Part shown: piece after piece, positions 53,901-64,000 of the stretch
Numbering within the stretch: position 1 is the first letter of the stretch
Layout of the letters: each line of letters opens with the position of its first letter
Assembly (NCBI GenBank): GCA_002989075.1
Contig: PSQN01000004.1
Coordinates: 1,798,001-1,862,000 of the forward strand
Direction of reading: 5' to 3'
Length of the DNA stretch: 64,000 nt
From: Arthonia radiata
Taxonomy: Eukaryota; Ascomycota; Arthoniomycetes; Arthoniales; Arthoniaceae
Position numbers and translations under genes: made by a program
The notes under the pieces: generated by a model
What the model was told of the DNA's origin: nothing
Databases searched by the model: none
What the model saw: only the letters and a program-made list of their open reading frames with translations

Positions 53901-56900
53901 CTCACGAGCGGGCATCGCGAGGCTCTGATCCGGTATGGGATCACGCTGACTGCGCTTCAAAAGCTGGGTCGCCTGGAGCATGCCATTCGCTCTCAGCAGA
54001 GCCAAGTGATTCAATCTGAGCTCAGTAATAAGGGCCATACCAACTGGGAACCGGCGAATATGCCAGAGTGGCTCGTCTTGGAGATAGAGACCAATGTCTT
54101 GATTCGTGATAAGCAAGTCGAGGTCGCGCGTGCCACTATTGACCCTGGGTCAAAGTCAAACTCCGTCTTACAGATGAACATGGGCGAAGGAAAGACCAGT
54201 TGTATCATACCAATGGTTGTGGCTGCTCTTGCGAACAGTGAGTCCATTGTCAGGGTCATTGTGCCAAAGGCGCTGCTTCCACAGATGGCCCAGATATTGC
54301 AGCGGACCTTGGGAGGGATACTTTCACGACCGACGACTCACATCCCATTTTCAAGACGTACACCGACGACCGGCGAGTATGCGATGGCTTTCCGCGAGCT
54401 CCATGAGCTCACACGGGATAGAGCAGGCGTCATCGTAGCTCTGCCGGAGCACATTATGTCCTTCAAGCTAAGCGGTTTGCAACGCCTGGCCGACCGACGT
54501 GTTGAAGAAGCTCGAAACATGGTCAGCGTACAGACTCTTCTTGACACTGCGTGTCGCGACGTTCTCGATGAGAGTGATTTCACTTTGTCCGCCAGGACCC
54601 AGTTGATATACCCGTCCGGGTCACAAAAGACAGTCGATGGACATCCAGATCGCTGGACAACCGTGGAAACAATGCTTCACATGGTTCGTGGTCTCTTGTG
54701 GAATGTGCGTCAGCGTTTTCCAAACTCGCTTGAAATCGATCAGCGCAATGACACATGCTTTCCGACTGTGTACTTCCTACACCGTCGAGCAGAAGATCTT
54801 CTGGTTGAATACCTTGTTCAAAGCCTGTCCAGTGGGTATGGTGGCATTGTCAATACTGCTGAATTGAACCCCGAGCTTGCTGGAAATGTGAAACGATTCA
54901 TTTCCCAGCCGAAGATCAGCACTCGCCGTCTCGACTCTTTACGAGCTTACTTCCCTCGACTCAGTCGGACGACGGAGTGGAAGAATCTTCTCCTACTGCG
55001 AGGCCTACTTGTGCATCGCATCTTGATCCTCGCGCTGAAGAAGCGCTGGAACGTTCAGTATGGTTTGCATCCACACAGGGACCCAATTTCGGTTCCCTAC
55101 CATGCTAAGGGCGTTCCTTCGGAAACGGCTGAGTGGGGTCACCCCGACGTCGCAATCCTCTTGACGTGCCTGTCGTTCTACTATGCTGGATTATCTATTG
55201 CACAGCTCAGACAGAGTCTAGAACACGTTCTCAAATCTGATGATCGCGGAGCCGAATACGAGCGATGGCTGTCTGGGTCGACATCCGTCCCAGGGTCACT
55301 CAGGGATTGCAATGCCATCAATCTAGACGACGATGTACAAGTTGTGGAGTTGTGGCAATCATTCCGTTACAGCACCATCGTCATCGACCACTTCCTCAAT
55401 AATTTCGTCTTCCCTTTGCATGCTAAGCAGTTTGAGCAAAAGCTGCAGGCCTCAGGATGGGATATTCCTTTGAAGGAGATTGTGTCAAAAGACATCGGCT
55501 TACTTGACGATGGCGAGCCACCTCATGCGAAACGCTTGCGCACAGCTTCTCACCATACTGTCCTGACCACTGGATTCTCCGGCACGAATGACAATCGTGT
55601 TATGCTGCCATTGACTATCACGCAGAATGATCTGCCAGCGTTACGCGGCACGAATGCCGAAGTCTTGACTTATTTGCTGGAGCCGCGAAATAGGGGCTAC
55701 GTGGTTGCTGCCGATAATGGTCGACGTCTCCCAGAGCTCGGGCTGTTGCGGCTGTTCTTTCGCCAAAACATTCGTGTCTTCATTGATGCAGGTGCCCAGA
55801 TCCTTGAAAGCGACAACCGGTCCCTTGTTCAAGAATGGCTGAAAGTTGACTATCAGCGTCCTGCGGCCATCTACTTTGACCAGAATGACAAGGCAATGGT
55901 GTTGCATCGCAAGGGCAACGTAACGCCATTGCTGGGCTCACCCTTCGTTGATGACTTGGAAAACTGTCTCGTCTACCTAGATGAAGCGCACACGCGAGGG
56001 ACTGATCTCAAGCTACCCGCGAAAGCGATTGGCGCGCTGACTCTCGGCCCAGGCCAGACTAAGGATCACACCGTCCAAGCTGCCATGCGCCTTCGTCAGT
56101 TGGCTACCACACAAGCCGTAGTCTTCTTTGCTCCCCCTGAAGTCCACCAGAGCATCATGGACTTGCGTCCGAAGCGCGCTGGGGTGTTGCCCGACTCAAA
56201 AGACGTGATTGCGTGGCTCCTTGAGCAGACCTGTCGCGGGATTGAACAGCTCCAGCCCCTCTATTATTCGCAGGGTATTAACTTTTGCAACCGCTCACAG
56301 GCGCTTGTCAGCAACCCTGACATGCTTAGCGACAAGACTCAATGTGGCAATTTCTTGCGTCTCGTGAAACAGCAAGAAGATCATTCCCTGACCCAGCTCT
56401 ATATGCCCAGAGAGATCGCAAAGCAAGGCAATTGTATAATCAAGTATACGGCGCCGAATCTCATCAAGTACAACAGCAAACTTCAACGCGTACGCCAATC
56501 GTTCGAAGATCATGGAGAGGCAGTCCAGGCCGTTGCGCTGCAAGAAGTCGAGCAAGAGCGCGAAGTCGCAGTAGAAGCAGAAACGGTTCGTGCAATTGAC
56601 AAGCCGCCTCAGCGACGGCCATTACCACACCTTGCCATCGATCACACCTTGGTACAAATATGTACTGACGGCCACGTTCGCTGGAAGCATTTCACATGCT
56701 CGCCAGCGTTTACATATCTTCGCGCCACCGACACTGGCAACGAACATGCGGTCCACGATACTACTAACAATCCACGCTTGTTCGTCTCGCAAGATTTCGC
56801 GAAGACAGTAGACCTTCCTACGGGCTGCCGCGATGACGCCTATGCTCGCACAGTCAACTGGGTCCTCTGGAGCACCGCTGACCAAATTGCCATCGTCATC

Positions 56901-57365
56901 AGTCCACATGAAGCTGAACACCTCACGTCCATCCTCAGAAAGGCCAAAGACCCCAAAACGCACCTCCTGGTCTACGCAGCGCCCGTTACTCGCAGGATGC
57001 TGCAGTTCGACGATCTCAATTATTATGCCATCCCAAATCTTCCAGAAGGCTGGCGTGCACCCCGGTGGCTACGGCGAGACCTGGGCATACTCGCCGGCAG
57101 GCTCTATTTCAAGTTCGAGGATTACGCAGATCTATGTGGATACCTTGGGGTCAAGCCCAAGATTGCAGGAGCGCCCATGAGTATGGATGGCGTTGCTGAT
57201 GGCAACGAGCGTGCAGGACAATTGAAGACGGAGAAGCCCCTGCAATTTCTGCAGCAGTGGACTTCAGTACGACGCAAAGGGCAAGACTTTGCGCACACTC
57301 CTTTGGGTTTCATCGTTCAGAGCAAGGAACTGGATCCCACTCATCCGTTCTTCGTCAAAGACTGA
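47947..57365 (+). CDS. Giant DUF6606/DUF3638/DUF3645-type protein with ATPase-like motifs
   Basis: 3,123 residues from two exons (47947..48106 and 48154..57365; 47-nt intron). It belongs, by my reading, to the giant fungal proteins with DUF6606 at the N-terminus and DUF3638 plus DUF3645 in the C-terminal half. Databases often label these ubiquitinyl hydrolase, though the activity is not established as far as I know. The N-terminus shows GDFLILHIIEQNAGLILRK. At about residue 2063 is a P-loop-like LQMNMGEGKTSCIIPMVVAA, and near 2662 VYLDEAHTRGTDLKLPAKA, both reminiscent of SecA/helicase motifs I and II. Near residue 2700 is LRQLATTQAVVFFAPPEVH. The C-terminal part includes CRGIEQLQPLYYSQGINFC and a coiled-coil (QALQEVEQEREVAVEAETV-like, residues ~2840-2865). 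The 9.2-kb exon is open throughout, so the gene is under selection. Confidence 0.85.
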
Positions 57366-58340
57366 GTGGTTCCACAAAATAGCTGAGCTTGAGGGATCAG
57401 GTGGAGGAGGAGGCAGAGAGGAGGAGCTAGTGAAATTGATTCCGCTGGTAAGATGGTGAAGACTGCTGAGTGAAGACAAAAGAGTCGTAGGTAGTCAAAC
57501 ATGCTATCTATGACCACTAACGTCTTCTTATGCTTTTCGTGATTATTCCATTGTGAATGTGTTGACCAACTGCAGCTGACCACCAGAATAGCAGAACAGA
57601 CTGATGCGACCCTATGCGACAGTTACATCAGCACGCAGCGCCATTGGAAGCGCTCGCTTTTTGAGCTTCGATGCTAAGAAGGCCGTCTCATCATGCGCTA
57701 CTACCACATCTGCGCGGGAGTCCATCGCCAGGGTTCAGTCGACCCGCATCACAAAACGACGGACATCCCTGATGGCACGAAGTCGGAACAGAACACAGAA
57801 GCTCATTCATCCATGCAGATTGAAGTGCTTATCCGACCTGATACTGCCTACTGGGCTATTTCAGCAGCGCCAATCGCTGAAATCTGACACATTGGCTATG
57901 ACACCGCGAGCTTACCCTTAGACGAAGACACACCACATCAGCAGCAAGTGCGTCGAGGCTGCTACGCCCAAATCTCGCTGTAGACATAACTTCGACGCTG
58001 GCGTGATGCTCAGCCATTCTGAGCGCGTTGGCACGAAGCGGCACCTGCGGCTCGTTGACAGTCCCAAGAACAGAACATTGCAAATCACGAACTCCGACCC
58101 TGGAGGCTATGCATTCATCATGGTATACACACTTGCTCTCGGAATATCGAACAATACAGATCGTTATAGTCAAGACAGACATCAAAGGACCACCAACACC
58201 TTGCTAGAACGACAGACGTAATGGCTGTAGCAGCTACACTAGCACGAGAACGATCTCGATCTAGACTTGAGAGCAACGCTCTGGCGGCCTTGCCCAACAT
58301 CGTTTGCTCGCAGCAATTTCCAAGCCTTTGTGGCCGCTCT
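57366..58340. other. Convergent 1-kb region, no gene seen
   Basis: 3' flanks of the giant gene (+) and of the next gene (-). Frames are under about 105 codons without features. Composition begins to look less coding-like from here to the right edge. Confidence 0.5.
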
Positions 58341-59619
58341 TCATCTCTCGGCTTCAATCTCCTGCTCGCTGAACCCCATCACACTCAGGCTCTCTTTCAT
58401 GAGCCTTGGACGCTTGTGCGCGGGAATGCGCAGGTACAGCGTGTACACGCATTGCTCGAGCGCCCAAAAGCTGTGAACCATGCAGCTGTGGTCATTGCGG
58501 AATTCCATCATCCGGGCGGCGGCAGGACTGACAGCGCAACAATTTGCGTGAGCGCCGAGGACGCAGTGAGACTGCACGTCTGCGTCACATTCGAGCACCC
58601 CGCGCAGGGCCCACTTGGTGCAGATGCGGGGGTTGAGCTTGCGCATGCCGAGGTCATTGATGGTATTGCGCGCTGCACGCTCGCTACGGTGATTCTGGTA
58701 TCCGTGCTTGATCAGAGCGCACGTGGCCGCGAACAACCAGAACTCGACGAAGTGGATCTTATCACAGTTGCCGACGCAACCGTCGACGATGTCGCGGCGG
58801 CAGAATGTGAGCTTGGTGTACAGCTCCGTGCGCAGGAAGCCGAAAGCTCTATCCTGGGTCAAGATCACCAACCAACGGTTATGGATGTCGAAGAGAGGCT
58901 GCAGACGTGGATCCTCATCGGTACGGACAGCTAGGCCGCTGGCTGGTTTGCTGCGATAATCTGTTGACATAGGCCGGCGCCAGCTTGCCGGCACAGGGGG
59001 GCACGTTCGACCACTCGGAAGAACAGTCATGCCCGGCTCCGCATTGTGTGGACGGTTGAGCGGGTAGCCTAGTGCTGCCTCGGGATCCGGCTTGATAGGA
59101 GGACTGGGTACGAGGTTGCCACAGCTCCGGATCAAAGCTTCGGTTTCCCTCTCTATCGATCGAGGAGTGATAGGCACGGAGGAGGGCACAGAGGCGAGCT
59201 CGTTGTTTCGAAGATCTGGGTGGACGCCGACGCGTGTCGGGACTAGAGTATCATCTACGTCGTCGCGTGCTCGCTTCACTGACAACGAGGCTTCAGCCAG
59301 ACCTGGGATCTTCTTCTTCGTAGTGGTTCGGAGGGCACTGCGGACCACATCATCTATATCAAAATCAGCAAGTATACCAAGGTCATATCACGTTCTGACG
59401 TACCATCCCCAACGTAAGCCAACGCTACCAGTGAGTGGCCCGGAAGCTTCACGACCTTCAGGTCAGCGCCGGCGGAGTGGAGATCTTCTTCGGTCGCATT
59501 TGGCCTGAAGAACCATTGTTAATAGCTCTTACCTTCACATCCGTCCATTGCGAGTACTCTCACCATTTCATCAAACGACGAAACACGTCGAGACTGATGT
59601 AGTCTTCGAGCAGCGGCAT
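58341..59619 (-). CDS. Lineage-specific hypothetical protein, intact copy of a tandem pair
   Basis: Three exons, 59564..59619, 59404..59504 and 58341..59353 (introns 59 and 50 nt), giving 389 residues. Function not recognised. Exon 1 begins MPLLEDYISLDVFRRLMKW; exon 2 codes PNATEEDLHSAGADLKVVK and GHSLVALAYVGDD. The middle is basic and Pro-rich. The last ~190 residues look folded and Cys-rich (FCRRDIVDGCVGNCDKIHF, KLNPRICTKWALRGVLEC, VLGAHANCCAVSP), ending in a helical MGFSEQEIEAER. The first ~75 residues are matched by a decayed copy at 60144..60471. The ATG at 59619 was chosen because the same MPLLE start exists in both copies. The Cys residues may bind metal, but there is no named motif. 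Confidence 0.65.
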
Positions 59620-60143
59620 GGTTGGGCTGAGGTCCGAATTCGCTTACGTTGATGCCAACTCAGCCGCGTCAGGGATATAGAATAGATTTGAGGGGAGGCT
59701 TGAGAGTCGTGATTCGCTACAGACTGCTTATATGTTTTGGTCGTTTCATTCAAGGTGTGCGTCTCCAAGATGACCACTCTACGAAAATGGTAAGGATCGA
59801 TATCCAAGAATACCAATTAGGCATTAGCTTTTGATGCTTGGCCAGTTTGGGACTAGCCCCAGGGGTTTTTGCTTCACTCCTGTGCACCTCTTCATCAAGC
59901 AAGTCCCGCTCCGTGCTTTTTTAAAGATCGTCGCGGTACACGAAAGTCTTATGACAGGCAACTCTACTGGATATTTCCCTCCCGAATCTCCCCTTCCTCA
60001 AGATCCTGATCATCGGCAGCCAAGCTTTCCAGCTGTAGAGGCTGAGAGTCTTTGCTCGCATCCCGAATGACATGCGATGGATGCTGTGCTGCAGCCCAGT
60101 TGGGTGCACCATTCACTTCTGCGCGCACTGCTGAGTCGATGCG
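59620..60143. other. Spacer between tandem copies
   Basis: 524 bp holding the promoter of the intact copy. No other gene seen; short frames only. Confidence 0.4.
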
Positions 60144-60471
60144 CTAGCTGGTACCAATGGTAGCGGCATCCTCTCCAGAACCTCCTGCAGTAGCTTTGCT
60201 GACGCTGTGACGCGCTTTCAGGCATATCGCGGACAAGGCGTTACGCACTTCTTCATCTAACGCCTCAGTCAGCTCGTTCATACACAGTACTGCTAATCTG
60301 GAGAGGCTTACCATCGCCGCAATATAGAAGCAGTGCCTGGGAGCCACCGGATGGCGGCTCTACAACCTTCACATCACAGCCGACTTTGTGTAGGTCTTGC
60401 TAGGAGGCGTTCTCCCGGTGAGAGAGTCTTTTAAAGACTTCAAGGTCAATGACCTCTTCAAGGAGCGGCAT
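60144..60471 (-). pseudogene. Decayed partial copy of the 58341..59619 gene
   Basis: Starts MPLLEEVIDLEVFKRLS at 60471, parallel to MPLLEDYISLDVFRRLM in the intact gene. It continues NAS-stop-QDLHKVGCDVKVV against NATEEDLHSAGADLKVV, so a TAG (60400..60402) stands where the intact copy has Glu. The intron at the W/P junction of the intact copy is absent here without changing the length. The second intron (60257..60311, GTAAGC donor, GCTGAC branch) sits at the same place as in the intact gene. After DEEVRNALSAICLK the frame ends at 60144; the Cys-rich C-terminal domain is missing. Probably non-functional, or a short protein made by stop readthrough, which is less likely. Confidence 0.6.
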
Positions 60472-61562
60472 TGCTGTGATTTAGCGACGCTTGTGCAGAG
60501 GTGGAGTGATGTAGTGGCAGTTGAATCAATAGATATTCCGGAGTCTTGGCACCACCCTCCACCTTTCGCAGTCTCTCTTACAGCATTCTTGCATGAAAGT
60601 TTTCCGCGCGTCCCACTTTCGTTCAGAGGTGAGCAGAGGTACAAGTCAAGCTTTGACCCTTCAGGGCCAGCCTTGGATCACTTGCTCCCTTATGCTCCCG
60701 CCTGCACCCTCTCTACTCTCATTATATTTTACTAGCAAATCTGCATTCCCGGGACCTCAGCTCACTTAGCCCAGTTAGCTAAGGAATATTTACTGACTTC
60801 GTACCAGACTTTGCCGTACAGTAGTTAGAGATCGAGAGTGGTGGATATTGACTTACCTTGCAGGTGACTTACCGTCCCAGAGGAGATGACATTGAAGCCC
60901 AAGATACCGGTTCTAGCGGAGGGAGCACACGTTTCCTTACGAGCCAAAACTTCTACCGGAGTAACCAGCTGGTTGCTTACGAAGGCTCTGATGGTGATTG
61001 CTGCAGCAGTAAGTTCACCACTCTTTCCTTCCCCTTCCATCTAGGTGAGTTGGGGTTTCCGATTTTTTTGGCGCTTTTCAAGCTTGGTAACGTAGCTTCT
61101 TCGCGTAGCGGGATGCAGTTTCTCTAGAGTCTATAACTCCTGTGAAGTATGTTTTTGTTACTCGGCAGCAAGGGAAGCCAACTTCAGGGCAAGATGGTCT
61201 TGACATCCATCTCCAATTTTCACGAAACATTCTATTCTCAGCGATGTACAGGGCATTTCGTCGATCGCAGTATTTTATGTAATGGAAATGGAAGCATCGA
61301 CGCGCACTTACCGCCTCGCCAGCTCTTCTGCAATGGGAAGGGAACATGTCAATAACATTCCTAGACAGTCTATATACTGTAATTGAGGACCATGCATGTA
61401 GTCGAACGCGAGTAACGATTTCTCGCTATGTTCTTCCAGCGCTAAAGTCAGCACTCATGTCTTCACTCGGAGTCGTCTTAGCTTCATCATCTATCAACAT
61501 GACTACTAACGCCCAGCACCACGAGAAGGTGCGACTCCATCGCTAGGCGGGGGACTTCCCCC
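60472..61562. other. 1.1-kb gene-poor stretch
   Basis: A/T-richer than the rest. A 71-codon frame on - (60825..61040) contains AITIRAFVSNQLVTPVEVLA and is followed by GTAAGT, but I cannot connect it to other exons. No transposon ends or terminal repeats seen. Confidence 0.35.
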
Positions 61563-63104
61563 TCAGCCATCTGGGGTGATCTTCACCCAGTAGCCGACAC
61601 TGTCGCGGGTTGCTGTCAGTCCCTCTTTTTGAGGCAAGGGACAAACGACCCAGAATCTATTTCTCCTGGTGGTGCTGTATCTCTTCTGAATACATGGCAC
61701 CTCCTGTAAAATGCAACTCCTGCAGGGGTATCCAGGGCGATCGACCCGATTGCTGCTGTGGTTCGCCTTTGTGCGTCTACGCAGGCAAATTGCGACATTC
61801 TCATTGCTGTCCCTTCCGCGGCTTATCGAACATTCCAACACTTCGTCAGGTACGTCCCTATATGTGGATGACATCAGCTCCCGCACTTTGCCGCACGGCA
61901 AAGCGTTGGCCTTCGGGAACGCGGATGACTCGACGTCAGAGCCATCATCGTAGCTGAACTTGTCTAATGTCACTCGGGCCTCTGAGTCTGATCGAACTCC
62001 GTTTGCCTCTCTCGGGCCAGCTGTTTCTGGATCCTGCGAGGAAGACCGTCGATCAACATCGTCATCTTCTGCAGCGCGAGATGTGATTGAGCAGGTTGGA
62101 GATGACTGTTGAGTCACAAGCCGTGAAGGTCGTGTGGCCAGAGGAATTGAACTTCCAGCCTCACTGCCCTGGAAAGACCGCCAGCCGCTTTGTTGATCGT
62201 GGCGGCGCGTGCCCTCGTCGATAGACACGTCTCGTAATCTGTCCGACGATGTCGAGCCCAATACGGAGCCTTCATCGGGATTCTGCGAATCTTGTCGCTC
62301 GTGGTCGTGGCGGAATGTCGGCGACAATCTCCTGTGCTTGCGAGGATTCCAGTCGTCAAGGCTTTGCATGGGCTCTTGTGAGACGCTGCGATGCCTTCTC
62401 CTTTGATTGAGGATCTTCCTAAACCCCTGCCCGGTCTGAGCCATTTGGGCATCGAGCTCACTAATCTGCTTGGTCACCGAATCATTGTTAGCACGGCGTT
62501 TCTGCAGAGGTTGCTCCAGGGCACTGACGAGACCTAAGATCGTCGCAATCCCTGTAGTCATGTTATCACCTGAGAGCTCTTGGAGTTGTCGGTATTTAGA
62601 CCCTATCGTTATCAGCGATCCTTGCAGCTCCTGGTATTCATGGGTGATCTTTGCCTGTCTGGCTTGGTGTCTTACAGTTTCTCTTCTAAGAACTATCACC
62701 TCATCCATTGCCGCCGAAGATCGCATGTCTTGGCTATGCAAGGCTTGAACCGGTGAGACTGATCTGTGAACGTTTTGATCAGATCGTCTCCGTCGGCCAG
62801 CACTCAACTCTGAGCCTTGCTCTTCATTGGGCCGCAGACTGTCGACATATCCAGCTTGTTCTCGCTGGGGTCTTTCCAAGGTTCTAAGACTTTGACAGTT
62901 TAGAGGTTCAGCATGGCTGCGATTTCTCCGCGCCTGCTCTGACCAGTTTTCTTGAGAACGTTTGTGCTCTACAAGATTGTTCGAATGCTTTACAGCCTCC
63001 GGCGCGTCGTTGCGCGTCCGGTGAATAGACTGTGCGTTGATTGATGGAGCCTTCGATCTGCGACGCTGAGTCGCTGACATCGAGGTATCATTGAAGGAAT
63101 CCAT
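61563..63104 (-). CDS. Hypothetical coiled-coil protein with C-terminal Cys motif
   Basis: 513 residues in one exon; function not recognised. The N-terminal 120 residues are Arg/Ser/Gln-rich and disordered-looking. Residues ~125-230 form a likely coiled-coil (AMDEVIVLRRETVRHQARQA, then HEYQELQGSLITIGSKYRQL and LEQPLQKRRANNDSVTKQIS). A long Ser/Asp/Arg-rich segment follows. Near the C-terminus is GYPCRSCILQEVPCIQKRY, a C-x2-C-x6-C array, then RFWVVCPLP, a pattern I associate with small fungal hypothetical proteins. I chose the ATG at 63104. An in-frame ATG at 63176 would add 24 residues but sits only 17 bp from a promoter box cluster. The four ACGCGT boxes upstream suggest cell-cycle regulation. 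Its link to chromosomes or division is inference only. Confidence 0.65.
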   Translation of the reverse strand: MDSFNDTSMSATQRRRSKAPSINAQSIHRTRNDAPEAVKHSNNLVEHKRSQENWSEQARRNRSHAEPLNCQSLRTLERPQREQAGYVDSLRPNEEQGSELSAGRRRRSDQNVHRSVSPVQALHSQDMRSSAAMDEVIVLRRETVRHQARQAKITHEYQELQGSLITIGSKYRQLQELSGDNMTTGIATILGLVSALEQPLQKRRANNDSVTKQISELDAQMAQTGQGFRKILNQRRRHRSVSQEPMQSLDDWNPRKHRRLSPTFRHDHERQDSQNPDEGSVLGSTSSDRLRDVSIDEGTRRHDQQSGWRSFQGSEAGSSIPLATRPSRLVTQQSSPTCSITSRAAEDDDVDRRSSSQDPETAGPREANGVRSDSEARVTLDKFSYDDGSDVESSAFPKANALPCGKVRELMSSTYRDVPDEVLECSISRGRDSNENVAICLRRRTKANHSSNRVDRPGYPCRSCILQEVPCIQKRYSTTRRNRFWVVCPLPQKEGLTATRDSVGYWVKITPDG

Positions 63105-63176
63105 GAGGAGGAAGAAGAGAGAGAAAAGCACCGGAGACCAGAAACAGATAGAAGCATCTGCGGATGGTCCGTGCAT

Positions 63177-64000
63177 CGCGTTGATAGGGGCAACGCGTGG
63201 TCAACTCGACGCGTGACGCGTAGCGAGATGGAATCTGCAGTCGCATTTAACCTTTCAGATAGTAAAGCTACGCGTGGATGGCTCCTTGCGCTGCGATGTG
63301 GGCGAGCTGGGGATGTTTCGCTTTCAATAGTCGTTGTTGAAACCCTTGCCCAAAGCCTTCGCAGTCCTGAAACATGACCACCCACAGTGCGATCCCTGTG
63401 CGGTATGAATACATCAGACAGCATCTTCTACGTATTGTCTCGATCTATTTGTTGAGTCAAGTCGCTGTAGTATTTGTTAGTCAAGGACCGTGAATGTATG
63501 TATCCGCCGCCCGTAGAACGCCGTAGGGTTCGACTCACCGCCTCTCCTCCCACCGCCCCTACCTTGATATTCCATATCCCCAAGCTCGAGCCCTCACCTT
63601 GACTCGTCTGGCCCAGTTGGCTAGACATCACTGACATCTCTCATCAGGTTAGTTCGTAGACGCGCGCCCAATTCCAGGGGTCAAAAGAACCTCACAAAAA
63701 TCTTCGCTACCAGCACCTCAACGCATGACCTTGATGGACTCGACCGAATAATCGGTCGCATTGAATTAGAGGGCAAGCCTCGGTTCATACGGGAGCAAAA
63801 TCCTGACTCACACGGCAACATCAAACTTATCTGGGAATAAACAATCTCGATGGGATGGCGCGGACAAAGGTCTGCGACAAGTCTAGTATGACATGGTGTC
63901 AATCAATCGATCTTTCGGCACAAGCTCGTGGATCACAAGCGACGGCATACGTTGCGAAAGGTGTTGGAGTGCTGATACAGGAGTAAGTCTTCCCCCCCCC
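63177..64000. promoter_or_regulatory. Right-edge region with a four-box ACGCGT cluster
   Basis: ACGCGT occurs at 63193, 63209, 63216 and 63270, all within 83 bp and 89-171 bp upstream of the ATG at 63104 (-). Two are only 7 bp apart. The remainder to 64000 has no convincing gene, although a frame at about 63890-63990 (+) ending in a GTAAGT could be the start of a gene beyond the edge. The window ends in a run of C. Confidence 0.55.

Noticed and set aside
57905-57925. Telomere-like CCCTTA
   Set aside because: A single unit, not a repeat array; the window is not at a telomere on this evidence.
63980-64000. C-homopolymer at the right edge as a biological repeat
   Set aside because: A short run of C at the very end is more likely a sequence or assembly artefact or a chance tract.
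1-64000. tRNA, rRNA, CRISPR or transposon features
   Set aside because: Searching by eye for the tRNA B-box (GGTTCGA...), repeat arrays and terminal inverted repeats gave nothing convincing; a tRNAscan-SE or RepeatMasker run would be decisive.

Overview
The window reads as nuclear DNA of a filamentous ascomycete (Pezizomycotina), most likely a Dothideomycete. Genes lie on both strands at about one per 3 kb. Introns are short (47-80 nt) with GTAAGT/GTATGC-type donors, CTGAC/CTAAC branch sites and CAG/TAG acceptors. The recognisable proteins (Argonaute, Rna14, Asf1, Tan1, Pol epsilon, Cox20, a giant DUF3638-type protein) are standard fungal housekeeping or RNA-silencing genes. The Dothideomycete guess rests mainly on three related introns that look like introner-like elements, a class known from that group. 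I saw no transposon, retroelement, tRNA, rRNA or CRISPR array.

Layout, left to right: VPS41 (HOPS subunit, cut by the left edge, -); a GMH1/UNC50 homologue (+); a 1,333-residue protein with a chromodomain and a C-terminal UBA domain (-), carrying the three related introns; an Argonaute with an intact DEDH tetrad (-); RNA14 (-) divergent from ASF1 (+); a broken F-box-type gene (-); CCT7 (-); TAN1 (-) with one GC-AG intron; POL2, one 6.7-kb exon (-), divergent from COX20 (+); an unrecognised conserved-looking protein (-); eIF2A (-); two further unrecognised proteins (-); COG5 (+), convergent with a small hypothetical gene (-); a 3,123-residue DUF6606/DUF3638/DUF3645-type ATPase-like protein (+); a small lineage-specific gene with a decayed tandem copy (-); and a coiled-coil/Cys-motif protein (-) whose promoter holds four ACGCGT boxes within 83 bp.

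How the genes relate: fungal genes are transcribed singly, so neighbours share promoters rather than operons. Two divergent promoters carry ACGCGT (MluI cell-cycle box): POL2/COX20 and RNA14/ASF1. Another cluster precedes the last gene, which suggests that POL2, perhaps ASF1, and that unknown gene are S-phase expressed.

The left 57 kb is core genome. The right 6.6 kb looks accessory: lineage-specific genes, a tandem duplicate with a stop codon, and long gene-poor stretches. The most noteworthy items are the related introns and the chromodomain-UBA protein that carries them. Exon boundaries were worked out by eye from splice signals, reading phase and family similarity, with no transcript data.
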